DNA of 64,000 nt from Aralia elata (taxonomy: Eukaryota > Streptophyta > Magnoliopsida > Apiales > Araliaceae), in assembly GCA_034770075.1 (NCBI GenBank), contig CM068380.1:83660112-83724111 (forward strand), written 5' to 3'. Of this stretch, positions 10,559 to 21,500 are shown piece after piece; the first letter of the stretch is position 1, and every line of letters begins with the position of its first letter. A program made the translations under genes and the position numbers. Under the pieces are notes generated by a model that was not told the DNA's origin, made no database searches, and saw only the letters and a list, made by a program, of their open reading frames with translations.

Positions 10559-11460
10559 AGAACGTCTGAACTTTTATAGAGACATCATAATTCTCATGTG
10601 AAAACGGGACGCCATGATGAACAATCTTTTCTTTATTATGACTATAGATGGCAGTTGCTGCTTATTGTACTGTTATTGTGATAGGTCTTAATATCTGGAA
10701 TTTTAATTGTTTCTAATGTTATATTTGGGGGCTATTACATTAATTTATTATGCTGGTTGGAACTGAATCTTTTGGTGCTCGTGTGCGTAAAGGTTTGGTG
10801 GTTTTGTTTGTAGGATTGGGTAAAAAATTTCCACAATTTTTTCAACATTATGACTTGGTTCCTTTGTAAATTGGTTCAAATAATAATAAAATCTTAAGTA
10901 GTAGGAGTATTTGATAATGAGCAGGTTGGGTCAATGTAACTGGCTGCTATGGTTATCTTGAACCTGCCTTATTGGGGATTGGGATAGGTAAGAGGTTCAG
11001 GTTGAAAATTCTGATCAATGTGCATGCATTCTGGAATTACTTCATGAACCACTTAATTCATATATTGATATGCTATTGCTTGGTCTGGAGATTAACCTTA
11101 TACTAGAATGAGTGATTATGAAAAGTAAATCTGTTACTGAGCTAACACCTGCACACAACCACGGAAGAAACTCATACCAAACTTTGAAGAGAGCGAAATA
11201 TGAAGGTCCTAATTTTATCTCAGACATTGCATCGACTTATGGTTTCTTGTTGGTTCACTCTCATTTTTGGTGGATTACTTTCTTTAGTTTGGTTAACATA
11301 ATAAAACCAAACATTCTTGCTGGAACAAATATTGAGAGGAACCTTAAGGGAGTTTGGTAAGTTTTGTTAAATTGACCTCTTCACTTTTTCCTGCAGATTA
11401 TGGTTCATCTTGATTGAGAGAAGATAAGTATTGCACATATTTCTTTCACGAGGGTACACT

Positions 11461-12447
11461 ATGAGTGGAGGTGTCAGAAAGCGCAAATCTTTATGGGATC
11501 ACAAAGAAGAGAACGAAGTTCCTGCTGAATTTAGTGAACACACTGTTTGGCATGGACAAGGAAACCATTTTAGTCATCGAGCCAAATGGTCGGACTTGGA
11601 GGCCAACAATGCAGTAGATTCAAATGATTGTTCCCGATGGTCTTCTAGGGAAACCTTGCGAGACAACAATGATCACAGGGATAGCAGCATCAACAGAGAG
11701 TTGAATGAAATATCTGAAGCTTTAAGTGCAGTGGGTGGGGATAAAAAATACATCATATCTCCTTGTTTTAATGGGCGCAGACAGCAAAATCATAGCCGTT
11801 CCCCAGAAAATAGTTGGAGCCAATCACGCAGGTTTGTGATTTAGTAAAAGGGGGAGTGCTTTTCTTAAAGAGTAAAGTCTAATTTGCACCCTTTAGTTTG
11901 TAACCAAAATTTAATCTACACCCAGAATTTTTTTTTACAATTAAATGCGGGTGTAAACTTAGAATACAACTTGCACCCCAATGTATAAACGTAAAATACA
12001 ACTTGCACCCCAATGTTAAACTACAGAATACAACTTCCACACCAAGTTGACACAATAATTTATTACTCTAGGATGAATTTAATTGTCAAAGACTAGAGTG
12101 TAAATTGTTAGGTGTAAAATATAGGGAACAAATTGGACTTTAGTCTTTTTCAAATAAGTAGAGAGGTAAGTCTACCCATATCATTTTTAAAAAATATAAT
12201 ATATATATATATATAAGTATTATTCTTTGGTTCCATTGCTTGGAAATGGACACCTCAAGGTTTCTAAACTTTCATGGAGTACTGCAGTATCCCAACTCAA
12301 GGCTTCTTCCAACAGTTTTGTCTATTCATTTATTTTGGATTCATGATTTGATTCTCATATTAACTGTCTTTTAGGAGTCTGTTGTTTAGTGTATTTACTA
12401 TATAACTGGATTGTAGGTACCAGCAGAATAGCAGGGACAGAGACAGA

Positions 12448-12514
<67 letters not shown>

Positions 12515-15239
12515 GCAGGGATAGGGACAGGGACAGTATACGGAGCAGTAGCCCACTCTGTGATCATAGAAGTGAATATTATGGATGGAGTGACGGAAGA
12601 AGTGGACCCAGAGTATCTTCTCAACCATGTAGAGATTTTGCTGGCGGGAAGTGCAGAAGAGGCAGTCAATGCAGGTTCCTTCATCAGGATAATCCCAATC
12701 TCGGGGATGGAGGTCTACCAGAGAGAAACAGAGCAGGAAGATTGACAGGACGACAGGAGAGAGGCAAAGATTTAGAATATTCTGATAATGAAAGGTACAG
12801 GGATTATTCACTCGATAAGGTGTCCAACTATGGCAGAAGCAACAGAAGTGTTTCCTTTGACCATGATCACAAACGCGAGCCACGTAGGAATGGCAATATT
12901 CCTTGCAAGTATTTTGCAATGGGGAGATGCCACAGAGATGATTGCAAGTTCTCTCATGATGGTCTAGCAGGTGGCAGTGTGTTCAGAAGGTTGCGAGATA
13001 ATAGGTATGGCAACAATTTGGATGATGAGAACAAGTGTTGGAATGGTCCAAAACGGGATGATGTAAATGGTGTCTCAGATGTGAAGATCACTGGATGTGG
13101 TAACAGTGATGTTGGCAACATAAATTACAATGATAGGACAACTGCTAATAAACAGACTTATGAAAGATGGGAACAAAATTTGGATGAGAACAAATCATGG
13201 AATGGTCCAAAATGGGGTGATGCTACTGGTGTCTCAGATGTTGAAAGATCCTCTGGGTGGGTTGAGAGTAATGTTGGGAATGTGAGTTTTGCTGAGCGAA
13301 CAACTGTCGATATGCAGACTGATGAAAGACGTGGCTGTAGTATGGATTACAGGATGTGGAGCACAATGGAAAATCATAGTAATGTTGCAAATGTTGACAC
13401 TTGTGAAATAACAGGTATAGCAAACTCATTCGGCACAGAGGTCCCACTCAATCCCCAAGGTTCACATTCTCAGAGACTGGATGACACCTCTTTGGAGGCT
13501 TATGAAGAGATAGCTGAAGGACCTTCAACCCAGCAGCTTGCTAACAAAGTCATACATCCGGCAGTATCTGAAAATTCTTATGTTCAGCAGCATGACAGTA
13601 AAAGAGGGGATGTTAATATGTTAACTGATGATTCTTATGCACTGAATATGGCAAGCATCTCTGGGAACACCATGCATCTGGTAATGCCTGGACAAAGCTT
13701 AGATCAAAATGATAGCTCAGGCTATTTGCCTCCAAGTATTCGTGAGACTAAACAGAGGAACTTGATCTCTCTAAATCCCTTGGAAGGACATGAGTTTGAT
13801 CCATATGGGCCAGGGCAACAACTATTATATATCAATCCACAAAATGAGTCCAAGATTCTCCATGAAGAATCTATCAAAAAACAAGAGATGCTAGAATTTA
13901 AAGTGCCACAAGTGGACTCTGGAGCCCCTCAAAATGTTTTGAGCAGTGAACAGGTTGGTCAAACAACTAACCTTTCAGAATCTCTAAATCAGATATTCAG
14001 TAATGAGCAACATCTTCCTCAACTATATGCTGCATTGAACCCCCAAAATTCCACTGAGTTGCTGACTTCTCTTTCTAGTTCTGCAAGTGTTATTTCCCCT
14101 GTAGCCTTAATAGAGGGTCAGCACAATCCAACTACGATTTCGCAAGAACAGTGTGATCCCATTGGTGATAGCATAGAGCCTAGTAAGTATGCCAACAGTT
14201 TAAAACCCTATGAACAGGACAAGCAAAAGCCCTTGGTTCTCCTACTTTCGTCGTCTACTGAGGGGCCTACTAAGCATGGCAGCAGCAATATACCTTACGA
14301 ACAGGAACAGGCAACACCGTTGGAGCACTTCCTTCCATCATCTACTGAGGAGACTAGCAAGCATGGCAACAGCAATAGACCCTATGAACTGGACAAGCCA
14401 AAACCCTTGGATCACTTTCTTTCAGCATCCACTGCTGGGCCCGACTCAAGCAGAGTCCGGAAGATCGGCGATCCAGAGAAAGAATGTCAGGAGATTCATA
14501 AACCAAAACAGCAGAATCTAATTGCAAATTCAGAACCTGAGCAGAAGTGTAATATAATACCTGAAAAATCCAAGCCGGAGCAAGAAATTCGTTCTGACAA
14601 CGTTGATGCAGAAGGTGGGGTTCGTGAGGGAAATTTTGGCAAGGATGAGAAAGAAATGCGGTTTTTCAAAGTTGCACTTGTGGAGTATGTTAAGGAGATT
14701 CTAAAGCCCACGTGGAAGGAAGGTCAAATGAACAGAGACGTCTACAAAACTATTGTTAAGAAGGTGGTTGATAAAGTGACCAGTACCATTCTAGAAGTTC
14801 ATGTCCCTAAAACACGAGAGAAAATTGATCAATATCTTTCATGTTCTAAACCCAAGCTTACCAAACTTGTACAGGTCGGTTCCTATATGATTTTCGCTCT
14901 CTTTACCTTTTGTTGCTGTTTATCTTCCTCAATCACCACACACTAAAGCTTGCTGCTTAGCCATTAGATAAATTGTTATTCTCGAGGATAATAAAATTCC
15001 CAGTTCCAATTTGGTTTGTTGGTCGGGGTTTTTTTTGTGTGTGGAAGTCTTAACAGATTGAGGGGTTTTATTTTCATTCCTTAGGGCATCATGAGGGTTT
15101 GGTTTTCATACAGTACAGCATCTTCATGTGAACTTTTATGGTTATATATTATTGTCTTAAAATATCAAATTCTTGCTATTGTTCTAAACCTGAACTTTCA
15201 TCCTTGCAGGCTTACACAGAGAGACTTCTAAAGAGTTAA
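11461..15239 (+). CDS. CCCH-type zinc-finger protein (C3H38/C3H55-like), 952 aa
   Basis: Coding exons 11461-11831, 12417-14874 and 15210-15239 join in frame. The start ATG opens MSGGVRKRKSLWDHKEEN, a usual beginning for this plant family. Residues about 130-163 are 17 Arg-Asp-type dipeptides. Two CCCH fingers follow: C195-x7-C203-x5-C209-x3-H213 (PCRDFAGGKCRRGSQCRFLH) and C287-x7-C295-x4-C300-x3-H304 (PCKYFAMGRCHRDDCKFSH). A long low-complexity, Gln/Ser-rich middle has three near-repeats around 14200-14440 (each with Tyr-Glu, Pro-Leu and a Ser-Ser/Ser-Ala-Ser-Thr block). The C-terminus has the conserved helical domain FKVALVEYVKEILKPTWKEG ending in AYTERLLKS. Such proteins are thought to bind RNA in the nucleus; the Arg-Asp tract suits an RNA-processing factor, but function here is inference. 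The donor at 14874 (gtcggt) is weak but is supported by the conserved last exon. It is longer than the roughly 680-residue Arabidopsis C3H38 I recall. Confidence 0.9.
11866..12150. mobile_element. Small MITE-like element in coding intron 1 of the CCCH gene
   Basis: The ends are inverted: agtaaagtctaatttgcacc on the left, and on the right a stretch whose reverse complement reads aaaagactaaagtccaattt. Between them the motif aatacaacttgcaccccaatgt is repeated in tandem, with a third diverged copy. No coding capacity. Ends are approximate. Confidence 0.5.
12433..12534 (+). repeat. In-frame hexanucleotide repeat (agggac)n encoding Arg-Asp
   Basis: Seventeen units of agg/aga plus gac/gat/ggc run without interruption: three agrgac units, ten perfect agggac units, then four with single changes. 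In the CCCH reading frame they encode (RD)13, then RG, RD, RD, RD. The repeat length is a multiple of three, so copy-number change keeps the frame. It also keeps other frames and the opposite strand open, giving spurious Thr-Gly and Pro-Val repeat frames. Confidence 0.95.
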
Positions 15240-15961
15240 AAGAGATGCTTTTAAAAGTGGCTGTTACTGATCTTTTGTACTAGACGTAGACACGAATTTG
15301 TTGTGTATCTTAAGCTTTGTAGTTTCAAAGAATCAATTGGTTAATTTTTTAGACTTTCGTTTTCTATTTTCCCCTCATTTGGTTCAAGCATTTCATAATT
15401 GGGAGCACGATTGTAGAAGCAAGAGTAGTGTTTGTTGTATTGACTTGAAACTTTGCTTTCCGCCTTTGGCTCAGCCCAAATCTTTTTGAGAATATATTCT
15501 CTTTTTTAAAACAAAAAAATAAAAAATTCTTTGCCCTGTAATAATTAAGTGCAGGATATTGTTAGCATTTAGTTGTATCAATAACCAAACGTACAAACTT
15601 TGTGAGACCGGCCGGGCCTCTTGATCTCTTTCTTTGGAAATTAATATCTTTGTCATTGATACACAACTAAACGTGTATTTGTATCATGATACACGCTATC
15701 TTCTCTGGGTGACTTGGGTCGGAGCCAGATAAGTGGTGCGTTGGTTACTGAACTCACCATTTAGGGTGATATCGTATATAATTATTGTTTGATTTTTTCA
15801 AAGAAATATATTAATATTATATTATTTAATTACTATTAGAAATTTACTAGATTTGAGTGTGTAATTCTATTAGACGTCTTTAGTATCTTTGATATTATAC
15901 TTCTTTAAATATTTATATTCATAATTAATTATTTTTTGACCTGTATAAAAGAATATATATG

Positions 15962-16963
15962 AGGACTGATTCATAACCAACGTGGTAAATTTAAGGTTAT
16001 CTTTACTAACACATCGTGACCGTCTATCCGTTGATCGAACGGTTAAGTACGTAGGGTTCCGTTTGCAGTTTAATTTCCAGTATATCACAGTTTAATATTA
16101 CGAACGGGACAGATGTCTAAAATACCCCTCCTTGTACTAAAAAAAATCTCGGAGCTTAGAATTTGACATCCTTTCCAACTTTTCTGTTCTCTCCTTCTCA
16201 CAAAGGGTCTGATTGGTTCAATCAATTGTTCCTAAATTAAAATACTCATCTTTTTCCACACACTCTCCCTTCCCCTTCTCCCCCACTAAAATTATATGTT
16301 AGAAAGAAAGTTGCAGAATTGAATATAAAGTATAAACTCAAAAGAAAGATGAACAAAATCCCTCCCACATTGTTCTATTTGGCCATTTTTCTTTGATTTT
16401 TGTTAAATCATTAATGGCGAAAACAAGGGTTTTTGAGACTGATCCGGTGAAAGTAGCTAAGGCAATGAAGCTGAAGAAAGAGTTGCAGAGACTGATGCAG
16501 GCGATTGTGGAAGAAGATGAGTATTTTAGTTTAGGAATAATTGATCGAGGCAATTAGACCCTTTGTGCATTGAAGGACTTGAATGTGAGGCGATTATCAC
16601 TGTCTTTGAAATTAATACGTGAAGAAAAATTAAAAAAGAATTTGGGGAATAAAAAGACAGAGACCAGAATTTGAGAGAGAAAATCGTAGAATGAGAATAG
16701 AGAAATCGTAGAATGAAAAAGAGAGAACAGAGAAGGATGTCAAATTCTAGGGTCCGCAGTATTATACTGCGGATGCCAAAGATTTTTTTTAGTACAAGGA
16801 GGGGTATTTTGGACATCTTTTCCGTCCGCAGTATTAAATTGCGGTATACTAGAAATTAAACTGTGGACGGGAGTTCTATTTTACCGTTCGATCAACGGAT
16901 GAACAGTCACGATCTATTGTAAGGATAACCTTAAATTAACAACGCTGACTATGGATCGATCCT
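15962..16963. mobile_element. Non-autonomous Mutator-like element (Pack-MULE type) with terminal inverted repeats of about 240 bp
   Basis: The left end aggactgattcataaccaac matches, inverted, the right end (reverse complement aggatcgatccatagtcagc). The match continues inward through ttaaggttatc, ccgttgatcgaacggt, cagtttaatttc, atgtctaaaatacccctcct and gtactaaaaaaaatct to about 16195 on the left and 16720 on the right. Flanks atatatatg (15953-15961) and atatatata (16964-16972) agree at 8 of 9 bases, the size of a MULE target duplication, though the target is low-complexity. No transposase is present; the middle carries a gene-like fragment (16414-16620). Confidence 0.8.
16414..16620 (+). pseudogene. 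Fragment resembling the start of a U-box E3 ubiquitin ligase (PUB9-like) gene, inside the MULE
   Basis: An ATG at 16414 opens a 47-codon frame (MAKTRVFETDPVKVAKAMKL, then KKELQRLMQAIVEEDEYFSL) ending at a stop at 16555-16557. After one frame change the sequence continues as TLCALKDLNVRRLSLSLKL to about 16620. This resembles the N-terminal segment before the U-box in PUB9-type proteins (Met-Ala-Lys-Thr start, Asp-Pro, Ala-Lys-Ala, Leu-Lys-Lys-Glu, an acidic Glu-Asp patch, then a Leu-Ala-Leu block). The U-box itself is absent. A likely captured, decayed 5' part; identification is from recalled family pattern. Confidence 0.55.
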
Positions 16964-18599
16964 ATATATATATACACACACACACATCTCTATTTATAAA
17001 GCCTCCCTCTTTTGATAATCATCTATGGTAATTTTGGGTCACAAAACTAACATAAAAAGAATTAATTAATTTCGATCTATACATTCACTACTCTCACATT
17101 CTACTCCTACTTAACCACATATCTCTCCACTCCTCTCACATCTTATTCTCATTTACCCACCTATCTCTCTATCCATATATTTCTCTTTTTATTATCTCAA
17201 ATTATTATTATTATTATTATTATAATTATTAATATTTAAAAATAATTATATACACGTGGGTGTGAGTCCAGAAAACTAAGTATAAATAAAACATATTTAA
17301 ACTCGTTGGTTTATGTCAGGAGTCATAACGGTTAGACTTTGTTTTGATTGAGTTGAGTTAGAATTCTTTGATGTTAAATAAAAATAATTTATTTAATAAG
17401 TAAACCGGATATCCGGTTTACTCTAATAATAATAATGAAAATTCTAGTGGGTGCCCCGCACCCACTTGGCACTTGCCTAGTTCTAGCCATGCTCGTACTA
17501 GATTTGTGCTGCCGGGTTTGTATTAAACTTTTGAGAAAAAAAAAATTCTAGTGATACTATATAGATTGTTTACAATTTTCATAGTTGAATATGTAAAAGG
17601 TCAATATTGATTATATATTTTGAAATAGAGGAAATATATGATTAGTTTTACATAAATGTGGTTTAAAAGCCTATTCAGCCTTGTTTAGAGAAAGACTGCA
17701 TAGTTAAAATGACCAGCCAGTCTTGCTGAAAACAATTTAGACAAAAAGATGGAACAAATATATATGAAAGAAAGAATCTCAGGATAAGTATCTATTTTGT
17801 TAAACTTATTATAGCTTTAAGTATCTTAGGATTTTTATCAGCCAACTTTATGCTCAAAGATTTTGTTCGTAATAGACAAAAACTGCATGCTTGTGATTCA
17901 GTGTGGAAGTGAGTGTAAGAATTAGGAAGCAATTGGGATACCTTTTGAGTACTTGAGTTTTATACGCGAGGGTGATTCCACTAGATCCTTCAGAGTTAAT
18001 GAAATAGTGACTTTCGTTCCCATAAAAGATGGTACAAATATATATAAAAGAAAGAATCTAAAAAAAGACCACCTGTCTATTTAGAGACTTGCCGCCGGTA
18101 CTGCTTATCCCAAAACGTTAACTCAAGTTCTCTCTCATATTCTCATATGAATGTAGGATTCATTTCTTATTCATAAGCTATCATCTTTGAAATATCAATT
18201 CTCAAAAATTATCTTATAAAATAAAATAGGTCTAAAGTAGATAACTTTTCCAGCTTTCCAACATCCATCATTTAATAATAACAGTCAAACACACGAGACA
18301 CTCGAAGGTAATAAGCATGACAGAGAATAATTCGGTCAATAATAACATGAATATTCAAGTCAAGAAATAGCATGAATTCACTAAGCTTAAAATCATTCCC
18401 GCTGTGGTGAATACCCTCAGGTTTTGAAAACCAAAAATGAAAAGAAAAAACAGCAAGTTCTCGGTGGAGTTGCCAGTGGCGCCTCCAGCAACAAAATGAC
18501 TAAAGAATCTACTTGAAAGGTGAATGAGAATAATGATTCTTCTATTTGGAAAGAATGTCGACAAAATTGAAAAGATAAAACAGAAACAGAAAAGCTTGA

Positions 18600-21500
18600 T
18601 CAAGCAATCTTTTTAGCTCGACCACTTGAAGGATTATGATCGTCTTTTTTGGAACCTGAGGCCTCAGGTTTCTTTGCCCAAGCAGGCGCTCTGTCTGCCT
18701 CATAACGATAATCATAAAAGAGTTCTTCCCCAGCACAAATTCGTTCCTTTGCAAATATGCCCACCCTATGATCCCCAGCCACCATCATAACCTGCGACAA
18801 AATCATGGTTATATGTGTCGAATGTTACAAGTGAGTGGCAAGATGCATAATAATATTGTGACACCCTAGATTTAGTCATATGTTCATCAATCTTTATATA
18901 CATGATAATGATCTATTCACATCTTCAATCAACAACAAAGGTACAAAATCGGATGCTAGGACAATTTGGGGGTTGAAGGAAGCTAGACAGATACCTTTGC
19001 ATAGCAATTTGGATCTGGAGAGTGGTTGGCAAACTTCAGTTTGTCCCCTTTGCGATAAGCATCAAGAACATACTGTACCAGAAAACCAAAAATATGCAAC
19101 TTATTGTTTGATCCATGAGAGTAAAGTACAAATGTTAGGAGTTAAATCCAAATTATAAAGGTAGCATCATTTTCAGTATTTACCTGATCATTCAAATTGA
19201 AGAGAAATGAAGAATTTACACGGTCATATATCTTGCCACGTTTGTCTGCTTCACGATGCGAGATCAGTTCTCCCGTATACTCACCAAGATATTCATGTTT
19301 CGCAACGCTATTCTGGGAAGTGACTAAAGATGAGTCGTCACAAGAAAAAATTTAAGAACGGGTATTAAACAACATAATATTTAGATGTTACCTTCAAAAA
19401 AGCTCCCCAGCCAGATACATCAGATCTTCCAAGCAACACCTGTACATCAGTGGGCAATAAAAGACATTAACATCAATCCAGCAACAATTTCTTTTCTTCT
19501 TCTTTTTTTTTTGATGAGTCAATTTCGTCAATGTCTATGAGTTACTTTCTTCACATACCATTCATAAGCCACAGTGCAACATAAGTTTGTAATACAAACC
19601 AAAAGCTGACCAAAACATTTTGACTGAAGAGTTTGATAGGCAAGTAACTACAAAACAATAAGTGAAGCATACGAAGTTGGCTAAATAATTCCGTATACAA
19701 TAAGTGAAGCATTCATAGCTGGCTAAAAATGTGTAATTTAGTATTCTATTTTAGAAATCAATATTAGAAATTCATTGAAACACATCTCCTCAACATATTG
19801 AATGTTCGAATTGCCCATGGCAAAGTATACGATCTCTTTAGATAAATGAAGAATATTTTATTGATAATAAGAGAAGAAATTACCATAAATATGGAGCACA
19901 GGAAGTCCAACCAAAAAAGAAGTATACAAAGTATGCTGGTGGAAAAAGCATACAGACTTAGTGAAGGACCACCCACCTTTATGAAGGTATGACAAAGAAA
20001 CTCCTCGAAAAACTCCAAAATCATGAGCCCAAAGAGAAGTAAAATCAGACACTATACGAAAGTAAATCGACACTCATTGTCCAGCCACCAAATTTCCTAG
20101 CATTTCTCTTGATTCTAACGCCCTACAAAATAGCTAAACAGGGACATCTCCACATAATACTAACCTTCCACCGCAAAAGCCCCAGAAAATGCATAGAAGA
20201 TCTTCCACCAAAGAAGCTACAATCCAACATTCACCAAACACCAAGTAAAAGACACCACAACCACCAAGCCATCAGATAGTGAACTAAAAGTTAAAAATGG
20301 GTCTCCCCACCTGAAGATAAATATTTGTAAGCCTAATCCTCCGCGTCTCTAACACGTCATTATATCAAGCCGATTAAAAGTAAACGATCACACAAAAGCC
20401 TTACTTTTGGGGGAACCTTTCCCTCCAATTATGAGAAGCTAGAGAAAATGATGAACTTGAAAAAGACCAACAAAAAAAATATTTATGAAGGTTCAAACTT
20501 CAAAAGATCTCTTCTCTTTCTGTAAATATATGCATACTTAAATATGCATTCATTAGGTTCTTAATTGTACAGGCAGAGAAGGTAAGTGAAGTTCGAACAA
20601 ATGGCAATGCCTATGCTGACAAAGAAGATCATTAAGAAAAGAGTTGAGTAGTTCACGAGGCCATAGGAGGACCCCAAAGTCTCTGGCATGGTACTCCGCT
20701 CCGCAATATAAGATTAATGTTGACCTTTTAAAGTTAATTTGACATATTTTCCAATTCAAAATTGTTGTGATTCATTTAACCATGATAACAATAAATTTTG
20801 TAATTAGTAGTACTTTTTACATAATTTACGATATTCATAATTGTATTACCTAAAACTCAACGAGTTCATATCAGTTTTAAATCTAAAATTATCCCAAACT
20901 GACTTTAAAAGGTCATGATCCTGTATTTTGAAACAGAATAAGTATCTCTTTGCAGAATTAAGTTAAAACAAACTAAATAATTTAAGGTTTCAAATCTATC
21001 CCATTTGTCTTCTATGAAATTGAAGTGGGAATGTTAACCTCTCCGATCCGGAATGAAAATCGTGAGCTAGGCAATAATTTGCAGTATCCTTGTCCCACCA
21101 AATTTATTCAAGTCTACACTTGTTTTTTATCACCTGATGCCAAAGAGAGTCAAGTTCTAAAGGAAATTGCCACGACCATTTGCGCACTAAATATAGGTTC
21201 GTAGATACCAAGTTCCTTAAGCAAAGCCCCTATTCCCTTAGGTTGGCACACATACCCCCAATCCGAAAATGATCCATCATATCCTCAATATCCCCAACTT
21301 ACAAAACCTACACAACGCACTCAAATCGTTTCGAGTCACCATCTTAAAAAATGAAAGATATTAAAAATTAACTTCTATACTCGAAATAGCCTCAAATTTT
21401 GAAAGCAAAAAGACATTATTCAAATCTTTAACACACTAACTGAGTATAAGAACGGTATTGCTCGCAAACTGAAAATAAGAACTGCACAACCATCAACAAG

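Larger units (their letters stand above)
5432..11396 (+). other. Long 5' UTR intron hosting nested insertions
   Basis: This intron of about 6 kb separates the inferred 5' UTR exon from the exon with the start codon. It holds a degenerate LINE (about 6395-9240) that contains a hAT-type MITE (7057-8168) and a mitochondrial cox3 fragment (about 8542-8781). Further on are a stretch resembling the end of an LTR retroelement (about 9640-10020, weak), a purine-rich tract (10147-10188) and a GC-rich patch (about 10440-10560). Stretches 5432-6390 and 10600-11390 show nothing I recognise. Confidence 0.5.
15240..18599. other. Convergent intergenic region between the CCCH gene and the CURLY LEAF gene
   Basis: It starts with the CCCH 3' UTR (to perhaps 15700) and ends with the CLF 3' UTR (about 18350-18599). 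Between them lie the long-TIR MULE at 15962-16963, a short (CA)n tract at 16973-16985, an (ATT)n tract near 17200-17225, and AT-rich unique sequence from 17000 to 18350 in which I see no gene. Confidence 0.6.

Noticed and set aside
12389..12919. Open frames on both strands with Thr-Gly, Pro-Val and Cys-Pro repeats
   Set aside because: They are readings of the (agggac)n tract in the wrong frame or strand. The CCCH frame (Arg-Asp, then two zinc fingers) is the real one and joins in phase with the preceding exon.
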